Shown: positions 1 through 8,888 of the stretch, piece by piece | Position numbering within the stretch: position 1 is the stretch's first letter | How the letters are laid out: each line of letters begins with the position of its first letter | NCBI GenBank assembly: GCA_035502775.1 | Contig: DATJUB010000063.1 | Span: 14,454 to 78,453 of the forward strand | Source: 67-14 sp035502775 | Lineage (GTDB): Bacteria > Actinomycetota > Thermoleophilia > Solirubrobacterales > 70-9 | DNA: 64,000 nucleotides | Reading direction: 5' to 3' | Notes under the pieces: model-generated | What the model was told of the DNA's origin: nothing | Database searches by the model: none | What the model saw: only the letters and a program-made list of their open reading frames with translations | Translations under genes and position numbers: made by a program

Positions 1-1
1 C

Positions 2-685
2 AACGCCGCGACCACGGGCCTGTTTCATTTCGGCGGCGGCTGTGAAGCCTTGACCAAGTTCAATCGGCTGATCCCGATGAATGACACGAAGGTCGGATGC
101 GAGTCGAGCAGCTACTACGGGTGGGGAAACACCCAGACGACGGCGGCCGATCAGCTGAGGCTGATGAAGGTCTACGCCTACGGTGCGACGAGAACCGTGT
201 TGCCGGGAGCGACCAGGAAGTCACTGAGAAAATGCAAGCGCCTGAAGAAACAGGCGAAACGCCGGGCCTGCGTCCGCAGGGTCAGTCGGAAGGCTGACCG
301 GATGGCGAGAAGGCCGATCCTGAACCAGGCGGCCAGGGAGTACGGACTCGGCCTGATGCGGAATGTGGAACCGGATCAGCGTTTCGGCATCACCTGTGGC
401 CCATGGGGCACCACCTGCGATCCGCCGAACTGGGCGACGCCCGATCCGGAGGTCACCGTTTCATTGAAGAACGGATGGAAGACCCTGCCGACCTGCACCG
501 ACCCGATTCCGCAGTGTCCCTGGCAGGTGAACAGCACCGGCTGGGTCACCGGCCGGGGCCGGGACTACGCCCTCAGCGTTCTCACCACCGGGAACCCTGT
601 CGGGACCGGTGACACATACGGGTTCAGCTACGGGATCGAGACGATCCAGGGAATCTCGAAGCTGGTCTGGTCGAACCTCGGCTAG
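2..685 (+). CDS. Serine hydrolase (beta-lactamase-like), 3' part only, cut by window edge
   Basis: The frame is open from base 2, so the true start lies outside the window; the in-frame TTG at 50 is not a credible start. About 227 residues are visible. A glycine-rich stretch FHFGGGC, a later YYGWGNTQTTAADQL segment and a C-terminal LKNGW segment sit where class A beta-lactamase-like hydrolases carry their conserved loops and KTG-type box. The nucleophile Ser-x-x-Lys region is not in the window. A basic Lys/Arg-rich insertion lies in the middle. The probable role is an exported or envelope serine hydrolase acting on peptidoglycan-like or ester substrates; this is inference. Its stop codon shares CTAG with the stop of the convergent pentapeptide gene. 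Confidence 0.5.
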   Translation, partial: NAATTGLFHFGGGCEALTKFNRLIPMNDTKVGCESSSYYGWGNTQTTAADQLRLMKVYAYGATRTVLPGATRKSLRKCKRLKKQAKRRACVRRVSRKADRMARRPILNQAAREYGLGLMRNVEPDQRFGITCGPWGTTCDPPNWATPDPEVTVSLKNGWKTLPTCTDPIPQCPWQVNSTGWVTGRGRDYALSVLTTGNPVGTGDTYGFSYGIETIQGISKLVWSNLG

Positions 686-1602
686 GTGGGGCAGGCGGTG
701 CTCTGAAGCGTCCCGTTCGGGCAGGTGACGTTGATCCAGACGGCGTGGGGGAAGATCGCGCCGGTGAAGGTCGCTCCCGCGAAACTGGTGTTGATCAGGA
801 CCACCGAGCCCAATGAGGCGTTGGTGAAGTTCGCCCCTTCGAGCGATGTGATCTGGATGGAGCTGGCGTGCATGAACGCGTCGGTGAAGTTCGCACCGTC
901 GAAGATCGCGCTGCTGAGATTGGCCGAGTAGAGCAGGGCACCGGTGAAGTTGGCCGGGGCCGGCTGGGCGACCACTCCGTAGAGATTGGCGTTCTCCAGG
1001 TTCACGTTGGTCAGGTTGGTGCCGGTGAGGGTCGCGCCCCAGAGGTTGGCGTTGATCAGGTTCGTGGTCGTCTTCGGGGTCGCGTTGGAGAACGGTGGCG
1101 GCGGGGGCGGCTGGTTCGATCCGGCGAGGTTCGCGTTGGTGAAATCCGAGCCGTAGAAGGAGGCGTTGCTGAAATCACCGTTGCTCAGGGTGGCCTTCTC
1201 GAGTTCGGCGCCATAGAACCGCGAGTTCTCCGCCTTGACCGCGGAGAGGTTGGCGCTGGAGAGCGTCGTGTTGGTGAAGTCCGCGCTGGTCAGCACCGCC
1301 CCGTTCAGCTTCGCGCCCTTCAGGTTCGCGCCGGCGAGATCAGCTCCGGTGAGATCGGCCGAGCGGAGATTGGCACCGCTCAGGTTGGCGTTCCTCAGAT
1401 CCGCGCCGCGAAGCTTCGCCTTGGAGAAGTTCGCGCCCTTCAGGTTGCCGTGAAAGCTGAGTTTCCAGTTGAGCTTTTTCGAAGCGCACTTGGCTTTCTG
1501 CTTCAGCACACATCCGTTGACCGTCTTGGCCTGGGCGGCGGGGGCAGCGGCCAGGAAGGCCAGCAGGACGGCTGAAGTCACGAGAGCGCGAATGGAGGGC
1601 AT
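682..1602 (-). CDS. Secreted pentapeptide-repeat protein
   Basis: This 306-residue protein starts with a clear signal peptide (hydrophobic core AVLLAFLAAAPAAQA, cleavage after AQA). From about residue 50 to 290 it is almost entirely A(N/D)LXX pentapeptide repeats (for example LRGADLRNANLSGANL), which fold as a right-handed quadrilateral beta helix. A proline run (about residues 165-170) interrupts the helix. The mature N-terminus carries two cysteines that could pair. No enzymatic motif is visible; such exported proteins are usually structural or binding modules. It converges on the upstream hydrolase with a 4-base stop overlap, so no terminator fits between them. Confidence 0.85.
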   Translation of the reverse strand: MPSIRALVTSAVLLAFLAAAPAAQAKTVNGCVLKQKAKCASKKLNWKLSFHGNLKGANFSKAKLRGADLRNANLSGANLRSADLTGADLAGANLKGAKLNGAVLTSADFTNTTLSSANLSAVKAENSRFYGAELEKATLSNGDFSNASFYGSDFTNANLAGSNQPPPPPPFSNATPKTTTNLINANLWGATLTGTNLTNVNLENANLYGVVAQPAPANFTGALLYSANLSSAIFDGANFTDAFMHASSIQITSLEGANFTNASLGSVVLINTSFAGATFTGAIFPHAVWINVTCPNGTLQSTACPT

Positions 1603-1764
1603 GCCGTGAACCTAGGTTAGGTGAGGTTTCCTCGCAGAAGATCCCGCGCAGTGAAACGTGCTTGCCAGAATCGGCGACAGAACCAACCGAACGCACCTCG
1701 GAGCGAGTCGCTCTGGTCGTCCCTACTAGCCGAGAACGCGATACGAGCCCTCCGTTCCGGGCAT

Positions 1765-2679
1765 CTACCCAGGGCGCCGTTGCCGAAGTGCGTCCGCGGC
1801 TTTCCGGAGGGGCCTTGTGACCCTCCAGCTGAGGGTGCTCTCAAAATCGGGTGATGTCCGCTGCGCCGCCAATGCTTCCGAGTACTCCCGAACCTCACGC
1901 TGACTTTGGACGAGATTGTGTTTCAGGGCTTGCCATTCTCGTGGATCGTCGCTCGGTTCCAACAATTCGGAAGGCGTGATCGTGACCTCCTTCTTGCGCA
2001 GGATCGGCCAAGTCTGATTGTTGATATCCGGGTGGATCGACTCGATCTCGAAGGCCCGCCCCCAGTGCTCCCTGACCCACCAGTCGGACATGAACACCGA
2101 CGGACCGCCATCGTCCCAGGACTGGTCGTGTCTCATTACGTTCATGCCGATTCGATTCTCGTCCCAGGGCTCGCCCGCGATTTCTTCGGAGTTGAGTTCG
2201 CCCATGTAGCTGGCCATCAGGATCCCGCCGGGCTTGAGAATCCGGTGGAGTTCGAGCAACCAGTCCGCCGAGTTGTCGGTCAGGTGCGTAAAGACCGAGA
2301 TAGCCCAGATGAAGTCGAAGCTGTCGGACTCGAAAGGGAGCGGCGGATCGACACCACACGTGATCGCCTTCAGCGGCGGACAGAGATTGTCGTTCAGCCA
2401 CTCGATGCTGGGCCGGTCGATGTCGGCGCCCCAGATCTCGGCGACCTCGGCCTGCGCAAGGAAATGACGCATGGTGCGGCCGGCCCCGCATCCGAAATCA
2501 AGCCACCGCCGACCTTCGGACGGAACATCGCCAGGGCCCAGTTCGATCAGCTTCTGACTCGTGTAGGCACCCAGCCACTCATAGAAGTCCATCCCCTGAC
2601 GGTCATCCGAAGGCAGTGCACTGACCCGGTTGGCCATTTCGAAAGGTGGATAGGGATTTCGCTCGCTTGGAGATTTCAT
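1765..2679 (-). CDS. Class I SAM-dependent methyltransferase, likely glycan-associated
   Basis: The 304-residue protein has a Rossmann SAM-binding signature DFGCGAGRT at about residues 61-69, an acidic motif GADID at 84-88, and a post-motif segment ELHRILKPGG typical of class I methyltransferases. The start at 2679 is preferred over the longer frame because GAGGTG lies about 10 bases upstream. The C-terminal tail (TLSWRVTRPLRK) resembles the SWRITxPLR tails of glycosyltransferase-linked enzymes, which hints at a role in surface polysaccharide or glycolipid modification. The substrate cannot be read from sequence. It lies 40 bases downstream of a lipoprotein gene on the same strand, so the two may be cotranscribed. 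Confidence 0.8.
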   Translation of the reverse strand: MKSPSERNPYPPFEMANRVSALPSDDRQGMDFYEWLGAYTSQKLIELGPGDVPSEGRRWLDFGCGAGRTMRHFLAQAEVAEIWGADIDRPSIEWLNDNLCPPLKAITCGVDPPLPFESDSFDFIWAISVFTHLTDNSADWLLELHRILKPGGILMASYMGELNSEEIAGEPWDENRIGMNVMRHDQSWDDGGPSVFMSDWWVREHWGRAFEIESIHPDINNQTWPILRKKEVTITPSELLEPSDDPREWQALKHNLVQSQREVREYSEALAAQRTSPDFESTLSWRVTRPLRKAADALRQRRPG

Positions 2680-2719
2680 TGTCAGGACACCTCTCGACAA
2701 GGCGATGGCCTCACGACAG

Positions 2720-3205
2720 TCATCCGGCCCGGGCCGGACAGACCACCATCGTCTTGCCTTCAATGTCTTGAAGTTCATGCCCCTTGGTGAAATCCGCTAC
2801 GTCCGCCCCTTGAATCAGAGAACAGAACGCCACCTCCAGAGACTTGCCGTCGAGATCATCCGCCAGATCGGCTTGGACGGTGACCTGGCCATCAGCCACC
2901 GAAATTGTCTCCGTGTCCCGGCAGATCGCCTCAGTGGCATCGACGAGCACATTCGGAGTTGTCTGCGGCTCTTCCCCCACCGCGGAATCCGCCGATGGGC
3001 AGTTGCGATCCAGGTGTGCCCGAAGGTCTTTTCCGGTCTTGTCGTCAGCGGGTCGATCTGCATGGACCGCGATCTCTCCGGCCAAGACGGCGGCCTCCGT
3101 CGTCGGGTCGTTGTCTGAGTCGCCTCCGCACCCGAAGAGCACAGCCATGGAAAGCGCGGCCGCCCATCCGACACCAACTCGGAAACTCTTTTTCCAAGAC
3201 TTCAT
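2720..3205 (-). CDS. Small lipoprotein of unknown function
   Basis: This 161-residue protein has an N-terminal KSWKK basic stretch, a hydrophobic core and a lipobox ending L-F-G-C at Cys26, so it should be lipidated and anchored outside the membrane. The mature part is acidic, with three further cysteines in its second half, and resembles no family I recognise. It precedes the methyltransferase gene on the same strand with a 40-base gap. Its upstream region contains a decayed tRNA fragment, so it may be the last host gene before the accessory island. Confidence 0.75.
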   Translation of the reverse strand: MKSWKKSFRVGVGWAAALSMAVLFGCGGDSDNDPTTEAAVLAGEIAVHADRPADDKTGKDLRAHLDRNCPSADSAVGEEPQTTPNVLVDATEAICRDTETISVADGQVTVQADLADDLDGKSLEVAFCSLIQGADVADFTKGHELQDIEGKTMVVCPARAG

Positions 3206-3283
3206 GGAGTGAGACTAGCCCCGACGAAGCACCGGTCGAAGGACGGACGCGATCTCAAAGAAATACTGCGGGCGACATTCCGG

Positions 3284-3332
3284 AGTGCGTCCGACTGGAT
3301 TCGAACCCGTGATCTTCGGATTCGCAGGACCG
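3284..3332 (-). pseudogene. Decayed 3' half of a tRNA-Arg gene (old integration scar)
   Basis: These 49 bases match the 48-bp attachment repeat at 7292-7339 and 45659-45706 with about five substitutions and one inserted base, in the same orientation. They cover the acceptor 3' strand, the T-arm with TTCGAA and the anticodon 3' side. The left part that would complete a tRNA does not follow, and stem pairing is damaged. The simplest reading is a 3' half left when an earlier element integrated into the same tRNA gene. Confidence 0.6.
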
Positions 3333-3348
3333 CGGGCTCAACCGCCTG

Positions 3349-5102
3349 TCAGTTCTTGCCTCCCAGCACCTTGACCACCTTCCGTACGGTCTTGCCGCCG
3401 GCGTTGGTTGAAGTCACTCTCGCCTTGAGTGTGAGCCTGCCGGTCTTGCGGGGCTTGATCTTGAACTTGAGGACCTTCGCTTGACCGGGCGGTATCGCCG
3501 TAGTGCGTTCCGTGGTCGGCACCCTGCGTCCGGTCAGCCTGACCTTCACGCCGGTGGCGATGGCATCGCCTCCATTCAGTACCCGGACACGGAGGGTGAG
3601 CGGCCGACCGAGCCGGACCTTGTTCGGAGCGAGGATCTGCAGCGAAGTGATCCTGGCCGCCGTCGGCTTGACCGGGAGGGCGATTCCGGTACCCGTGAGG
3701 GGATCGATGTCGCGGTATCGAGGCCATTGAGGTTGACCTCGATGGCGGCTGACCTTGCTCCGCTCTCGACGGGCTTGAAGGCCACGGTGATCTGACAGCT
3801 GCCCCCGGGCTCGATGGTCGTCGAACCGCAGCCGCCTCGAAGGCCGAAATCGCCGGCGTCGGGACCAGCGACCCTCAGGTTCTCAATCGTCACGGGAATT
3901 GATGTCGGATTTGTGATCGTCACGGGCTCGGCCTGGCTTTCCGATCCGACCAGCCGATCCTCGAAAGCCAATGCCTCCGGCGCGACGGTGATCGAGGGCG
4001 GCTCGGTCGCGAGCAGGACCGAGACGCTGCGGCCGGCCTGGCTTGCGGTGATCGCATCCGGCCTTCCGTCACCGTTCACGTCCGCTGTCGTAACGGCCTG
4101 CGGCAGCCGGCCGACCCGGTATCTCTCCAGTGGTCCGAACTTGCCGTTCGCCCGGCCCGGGAGGACGACCAATCCCTCTCCCTCCTCGGATGTCATGAGC
4201 AGATCGTCGTGCGTGTCGCCGTCGATGTCGTCCGCCACCAGCGCGGTCGAGCTGGCCCCGGTCTCGTGGATGGTGGGCGCCGACAGGGCGCCATTGCCAC
4301 TGTTCCCGTACACCCGCAGGTCCTGTCCCACGTAGTCCGCAACCGCTACATCGAGCCCGGCACTCGCATCCAGATCGCCGATCGCGACCCCGAACGAGTA
4401 GTAGCCCGCGCCATAGTTCGCCGCCGGTACGAAACCCCCGGAGCCGTTGGCGAGAAGGATCGAGAGATTGTCGGAATCGGCACTGGCGACGGCGAGATCA
4501 GAGCGGCCGTCGCCGTTCAGGTCACCGGCCGCGATCGAGGTCGGAAATTGACCGACCGGATACTCGGTGGGTTCACCGAAGCTGCCATCACCGTTGCCCG
4601 GCAGGATCGAAACCGAATTGCCGTTCCGGTTGGCGGACGCGATGTCCGGGTAGGCGTCTCCGTTCAAGTCTCCCGTCACCACCGCCCACGGATCAGAACC
4701 GGCCGAAACCTCGGTGTGAATGCCGAAAGCACCCTCTCCGTCACCGAGCAGAACCTTGACCGTCTGGGCCAGGCCGTTCCCGCCGGCCCCGGCCACGGCG
4801 TCCACGTTGCCATCGCCGTTCAGATCTCTGAGGTCGACCGATCTGACGAAGTATCCGGCCGGGAAGGTGACCGGCGCGGCGAAACCGCCCTCACCATCGC
4901 CGACAAGAACCGAGATATCGGTCGAACCGGCGGTCACCAGATCGAGCTTCCCGTCCTTGTTCAGATCAGCGGCCTTGACCGACGTGGGGGACGCCCCCGC
5001 GTCGAAGCTGGTTGCCGGCAAGAGCGCCGCACCCGCGGACGACACGGCGGTCAGCATCGCGAGTCCGACCGCGGCGGTGGCCGCGATGGCAATTCTTTTC
5101 AT
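3349..5102 (-). pseudogene. Exported FG-GAP/VCBS-repeat protein, split by a frameshift
   Basis: The N-terminal signal peptide ends near SSAGAALL. It is followed by roughly seven FG-GAP/VCBS units with Ca-binding-like D-x-N-x-D-G motifs (DLNKDGKLDL, DLNGDGNVDA and similar), forming a beta-propeller, then an ASH/DUF1573-like Ig domain (about residues 375-460). After the codons for GLDTA, near 3711-3716, the frame is lost and the original frame ends at 3576 after a nonsense tail. In the adjacent frame a second Ig-like domain continues cleanly (DIDPLTGTGIALPVK through KVLGGKN) to a stop at 3349. A one-base loss explains both pieces. It is either a real pseudogene or a sequence error; intact, it would encode about 580 residues. 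Propeller proteins of this type bind ligands or surfaces outside the cell. Confidence 0.75.
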
Positions 5103-5291
5103 TCGTATCCCTGTCTGGCGTTCTGGGCACCCTTGTCACCGACAGACTGGAACTGTCGACTCAGGTGCCTGAGTGTTGTCTGGAACGCATCCCTGCCCGG
5201 GGGACCCTACCCGCTGGATGACGGATCGAGCACCATGAAACGTGTCCACCACCTGAACTGCTCGCACGAGCTGACATACCCATTCGCCAAG

Positions 5292-5319
5292 TTGACAGGA
5301 AGAAAATAGGCATTATTCT
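5292..5319 (+). promoter_or_regulatory. Promoter of vapBC, predicting a leaderless transcript
   Basis: A perfect -35 TTGACA (5292-5297) is followed after 16 bases by TATTCT (5314-5319). A start site about seven bases downstream falls on the A of the vapB ATG at 5326. No Shine-Dalgarno sequence lies ahead of that ATG, so the mRNA is probably leaderless. Confidence 0.55.
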
Positions 5320-5325
5320 TTATCA

Positions 5326-5580
5326 ATGGCCCTGAATATCAAGGACCCCAAGACCGATCGCCTCGCCCGCGAACTGGCCGACCTCACCGGGGAGAGCATC
5401 ACGGTCGCAGTCGGCACCGCCCTCAAGGATCGTCTCGAGCGTCTGAGCGGCAGTGTTCCCAGCGAACGACGCGCCGACGAGATGCTTCAGATAGCCAAGG
5501 GAACCGCCTCCCTTCCGGTTCTCGACACTCGCTCCGAGGACGAAATCCTCGGCTATGGCGACAGCGGCCTGCCGGAATAG
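5326..5580 (+). CDS. vapB: VapB-type antitoxin
   Basis: The 84-residue protein begins ALNIKDPKTDRLARELADLTGE, the N-terminal pattern of the Rv0623-like/VapB family, whose first part forms a DNA-binding ribbon-helix-helix-type dimer. Its C-terminal half (ADEMLQIAKGTASLPVLD to DEILGYGDSGLPE) matches the flexible tail that wraps the cognate VapC toxin. It lies three bases ahead of vapC on the same strand. The complex normally represses its own promoter, here the one at 5292. It sits in the presumed accessory island between two tRNA-Arg remnants. Confidence 0.88.
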   Translation: MALNIKDPKTDRLARELADLTGESITVAVGTALKDRLERLSGSVPSERRADEMLQIAKGTASLPVLDTRSEDEILGYGDSGLPE

Positions 5581-5583
5581 CCC

Positions 5584-5988
5584 ATGGTCATCGACACCTC
5601 CGCCCTGATGGCGATTCTCCTCGGAGAGCCGGAGCGAGATGAGTTCATCCAGGTGATCGCCAACCACCCCGACCCGATCATCTCCGCCGCCACCATGGTC
5701 GAGGCCAGCCTGGTCGCCGAATCCAGACTGGGTACCGAGGGCAAGGCGTTGCTGGATGACTTTCTTCAAGCCGGTGGAATACGTACCGTCGCGTTCGATG
5801 AAACCCAGGCCGACCTTGCTCACGAAGCCTGGAAGAAATACGGCCGTGGCAACAGCCCCGCCGGCCTGAACTTCGGCGACTGTCTCAGCTACTCCCTGGC
5901 CAAACGAACCGACCGACCACTTCTGTTCAAGGGCAGCGACTTCACCAATACAGATCTGCGATCAGCACTCGACCAGAACCGGAAATAG
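5584..5988 (+). CDS. vapC: VapC-type toxin, PIN-domain ribonuclease
   Basis: The 134-residue protein is a full-length PIN domain. The acidic metal-binding residues are visible: Asp4 in VIDTSAL, Glu40 in TMVEAS, Asp99 in NFGDCLSY and Asp119 in KGSDF. VapC enzymes are Mg-dependent endoribonucleases that cleave tRNA or rRNA and stop translation until VapB binds them. ATG 5584 follows the vapB stop by three bases, so translation is probably coupled. No lesion is seen, so the pair should be functional and may stabilise the island. Confidence 0.9.
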   Translation: MVIDTSALMAILLGEPERDEFIQVIANHPDPIISAATMVEASLVAESRLGTEGKALLDDFLQAGGIRTVAFDETQADLAHEAWKKYGRGNSPAGLNFGDCLSYSLAKRTDRPLLFKGSDFTNTDLRSALDQNRK

Positions 5989-6189
5989 CGTCTTCCGGAA
6001 ACCAGCAGATTCAGATGTCATCAAGATTTCTACCGGATGTGCCTCCACTAGATTCGGGCTGGTTTCAGTTCGAATTGACACCTTCGATCGGACGAAAGAT
6101 ATTCACCACATCTTCATCTCAATGTTTCGTCTCAGAGAGCACAATCTGGTGACCTTCACGCCGAAACTAAGACTCCCAGACCACAGTCG

Positions 6190-6903
6190 CTAGGTCGGAT
6201 TTCCCAGATCCAAAGAGTGCCCATGAACCTTCGCTACCTCCCCGCAAATACCAGTCAGCCATGCTCGCCTGACTAGTTCACACCAGTTCCCTAGAGCCTT
6301 ACCAATTATTTCGTTCATTTGACTACGAACCTTGCCGCTACTAGGTCCAGAGAGTTCATCCAGGAACTCCGGGTTGGCCTCGATCACGATCAAGCTCAAC
6401 TCTTCCCAGAGATCATGTGCCGATTCTTCGCTTGGTGGAAGTGAAGAAAGAACATCTAGATTGTGAAACCTTCCCCCAGAGGCGTATCTATCAAAGGTTT
6501 CCAAAAGTAGAATAACTCCAGGATTCGGCCTAGAAGCCTCGTGCAGCTCGACAACTAGACCGGGCGCAGTACTAAGCTCTCGCCGCTTCATGATCCTCTC
6601 GCAGACTTCATTGTTTAGCGCAGAGATGCCGTGCCCAATTTTCATCATGGCCTTCTTCTCAGGCCACGATCTTGTTTCGTCTAGAACTAACAAACCGTAC
6701 GTCAGCTTGAGAAATTTTTCGCATCCGCTCGACAAACAGGCAAAAATTACCTCGGCATCCCTGAGCGCAAATCGGTATGAGTGCAGTGCTGCGAAGCCAT
6801 GCCTGAATAAGGTTGACAGGGCGTCAATCTCATATGCCAGAGCTACTTCCTGTTCCCTAGTCAGAGTTTCGACGGCATGTCCTCCCTTGATTGAACCTCC
6901 CAT
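6190..6903 (-). CDS. Unknown protein of the accessory island
   Basis: The 237-residue, mostly helical protein is preceded by GAGG at a good distance from ATG 6903. The central part (SSGCEKFLKLTYGLLVL, then KIGHGISALNNEV) recalls the helical pairs of HEPN-type or abortive-infection proteins, but the canonical R-x4-6-H motif is not evident, so I do not assign it. It has no signal peptide or membrane segment. The gene and its flanks are clearly more AT-rich than the surrounding chromosome, a sign of transfer. It lies just outside the left prophage attachment site and was not brought in by that phage. Confidence 0.65.
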   Translation of the reverse strand: MGGSIKGGHAVETLTREQEVALAYEIDALSTLFRHGFAALHSYRFALRDAEVIFACLSSGCEKFLKLTYGLLVLDETRSWPEKKAMMKIGHGISALNNEVCERIMKRRELSTAPGLVVELHEASRPNPGVILLLETFDRYASGGRFHNLDVLSSLPPSEESAHDLWEELSLIVIEANPEFLDELSGPSSGKVRSQMNEIIGKALGNWCELVRRAWLTGICGEVAKVHGHSLDLGNPT

Positions 6904-7291
6904 CGGGCAACCTCAATGCCTCTTACCGTCCTTCCTGGTCCAAGTGGACCAAATTCCGACAAGAGGCACTTGCGCCGTCCAGCCTCGTAGTTCGGCGTTT
7001 GTATCGTCCGTTCCGTGTCCTCGTCCGAGTATCAGGATCAAGGGATCCGATCCGGAAACGAACTTTGCTGGTCTGCTTCCCCTCGGAAATATCGCAACAG
7101 GGCAGTGTCCAGTACCTCGCAGCCGACGACAAACAAACCTTGTGCTAGGACGTCCGATATCTGACCGCAACCGTTCACTTGCCGAACTTAGCTGGTGTGA
7201 CGGACAGCTTCTCCAACCACGACGGAACATCTGCTGACCTGAGAGGTAGTGCCTCCGCGAAATCTTGATTCCGCAGCACTAGGGGAAAATT
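6904..7291 (+). other. 388-base gap without a convincing gene
   Basis: Open frames here are short, lack ribosome-binding sites and have no recognisable protein pattern. The stretch separates the AT-rich island gene from the left phage attachment site. The part near 6904-6925 holds the leader of the leftward gene. Confidence 0.5.
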
Positions 7292-7339
7292 AGTGCGCCC
7301 GACTGGATTCGAACCAGTGACCTTCGGTTTCGTAGACCG
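7292..7339 (-). repeat. Left attachment site, 48-bp tRNA-Arg 3' half
   Basis: The sequence is identical to 45659-45706 in the same orientation, from two bases outside the tRNA 3' end to the anticodon loop. After 7339 the sequence diverges from the tRNA, so this copy is a fragment left by integration. The integrase gene starts to its right, as expected for the attachment end. Confidence 0.92.
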
Positions 7340-7410
7340 GGGTTTACGTGGCGGAGGGGGCATGGTAGCGCCACCTTTCAGATGGGGGGAAAGGATGGGG
7401 GAAAGAGTTT

Positions 7411-7692
7411 TCATCCGGCGTTCTCGCTCTCCGTGGGAGTCGGGACGGGCAGGGGTACTTCGTCAAGGCTCTCGCGGACCTTTGCCCACAGACCGGGCTC
7501 GGTCATCAGGTGGCGGATACGCGCCGTGGTCCTGGTCATTTCCAGCACCGGTGTGCTCTCGGGCATGAACCGGCGGGCATGGTCGTAGGCGGTCCTCGGG
7601 GTTTCGTCGTTCCCGTCAACCACGCGCCGCCAGAGGTGAACGGTGTGCCATCCGTAGGTGGCGACCAAGAGCGAATGCTTCGGCATGCTCAT
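7411..7692 (-). CDS. Small phage protein downstream of integrase, unknown
   Basis: The 93-residue protein starts at ATG 7692, which overlaps the integrase stop as ATGA, so it is translationally coupled. It has a helical, mildly basic core (LWRRVVDGNDETPRTAYDHARRF) and a proline-rich end. No domain is recognised. It is the last gene before the left attachment site and might affect integration or excision, but that is inferred from position only. Confidence 0.6.
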   Translation of the reverse strand: MSMPKHSLLVATYGWHTVHLWRRVVDGNDETPRTAYDHARRFMPESTPVLEMTRTTARIRHLMTEPGLWAKVRESLDEVPLPVPTPTESENAG

Positions 7693-8888
7693 CCCGAAAC
7701 CTCACGATCGGCTTCGAGGCGATCGGCGATGAACTGGTCGAGCTGCTGGCCAGCGCGCACCAGCTCGCCGTCGAGGATGTGGGTGTAGAGGCGCAGGGTG
7801 ATCGAGGCCGCGCCGGGCTGCGCGCCGGGGGTGGCGTGACCCATCCATACGGACACCACCTTGGGGCTCACCCCCGCGTGATCGAGCCACGTCGCGCACG
7901 TATGCCGGCACTCGTGGAGCTTGATCGGGGTGAGTTTCGCTTCCTCCCATGCCCGGTAGCCGCGCTTCAAGAGCATGTTTGTGCTGAACATCCCCGACTT
8001 AGACGCTCGCCGCGGCGGGCACACCTTTCCGTCGTCAGGCCGGCCCTGGCGAAGGTGCTCGGCTCGCAGGGTGGTGAGGAGCGGCGAGACGATCGGGAGG
8101 ATGCGCATGGCGGCCTCGGACTTCTGGCCGGGCAGCCGGATCATCCCGCGTTTCAGATCGACGTCGGTCCAGTCGAGCCGGCGGATCTCCGAGGCGCGGG
8201 CGCTGGTGTACGCGGCGATCGCCCAGGCCGGCCGGTCCGCGATCGGAAGCGCGTCGATCAAGGCGACCATCTCGGTCGGCGTGGCAACCCGATCTCGGGC
8301 GACCGAGTTGAGGGCGGGCAGCCTGATGTTGGCGGACGGGTCCGCCAAGGCGAAGTCGCGATCGACCGCGTACCGGTAGAGCGCCCGGAGCGAGTTGACG
8401 ATCGAGCGGATGCGGGATCCGGACAGCCCCTCCCCCAGCAGCGAATCGATCAGCCGCTGGACATCGCCCTTGGCGATGATGTCGAGGCGGCGGTCCTTCA
8501 TCGACTCAGGCAGGCGGTTGAGGCTCGATTCGAGGTTGACCACCGCGGAGTCCTGATAGCGGCGGCCGTGCTTGTTCAGGAAGACCCCGTCGCGGGCGGC
8601 TTGGACCATCCGTTCGGTCGCGTCCTCGACTGTCATATCCGATCGTCCGAGCGGGACCCCGGACTCGACCAGCTTCAGGAGGTCATTCCGGGCGTTCCGG
8701 GCCTCGATCGCGAGGTCGAACCTGGTGGTGCGGCGGACCCGCCCGAGCTGCTTGTCATAGACCGCGCCGTAATACCGCGGCGAGCACTTGCACTTCGCCT
8801 TCGGGTTCGGGGTCTTCGGGCAGTTGATCGAGTGGCGACCGAAGACTCCCTGGTACCTGGACTTCGTGTCGCGGCCGGCCATCATCAC
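7689..8888 (-). CDS. int: Phage tyrosine integrase
   Basis: The 399-residue site-specific recombinase carries the full catalytic set: Arg231 (SARASEIRRLDW), Lys256, His325 and Arg328 (HECRHTCATWL), His351 (VWMGHATPG) and the nucleophile Tyr368 (LYTHIL). An N-terminal arm-binding-like domain holds a His/Cys cluster (H19, C23, C33, C35) that could bind zinc. A SAM-like core-binding domain spans about residues 84-180. The GTG at 8888 overlaps the stop of the excisionase-like gene (GTGA). The enzyme should recombine the 48-bp core in tRNA-Arg; the nearby attachment site and same-strand excisionase support this. Confidence 0.95.
   Translation of the reverse strand: MMMAGRDTKSRYQGVFGRHSINCPKTPNPKAKCKCSPRYYGAVYDKQLGRVRRTTRFDLAIEARNARNDLLKLVESGVPLGRSDMTVEDATERMVQAARDGVFLNKHGRRYQDSAVVNLESSLNRLPESMKDRRLDIIAKGDVQRLIDSLLGEGLSGSRIRSIVNSLRALYRYAVDRDFALADPSANIRLPALNSVARDRVATPTEMVALIDALPIADRPAWAIAAYTSARASEIRRLDWTDVDLKRGMIRLPGQKSEAAMRILPIVSPLLTTLRAEHLRQGRPDDGKVCPPRRASKSGMFSTNMLLKRGYRAWEEAKLTPIKLHECRHTCATWLDHAGVSPKVVSVWMGHATPGAQPGAASITLRLYTHILDGELVRAGQQLDQFIADRLEADREVSG

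Noticed and set aside
4209..5309. 366-codon plus-strand frame
   Set aside because: It is antisense to the FG-GAP propeller, whose repeated Ca-binding motifs are unmistakable.
6190..6903. Assignment as a HEPN toxin
   Set aside because: The helical pattern is suggestive, but the R-x4-6-H catalytic motif is not present, so it is left as unknown.
7175..7414. 79-codon frame spanning the left attachment site
   Set aside because: It reads through the tRNA fragment (SNPVGR is the usual artefact of translating a tRNA 3' end) and has no ribosome-binding site.
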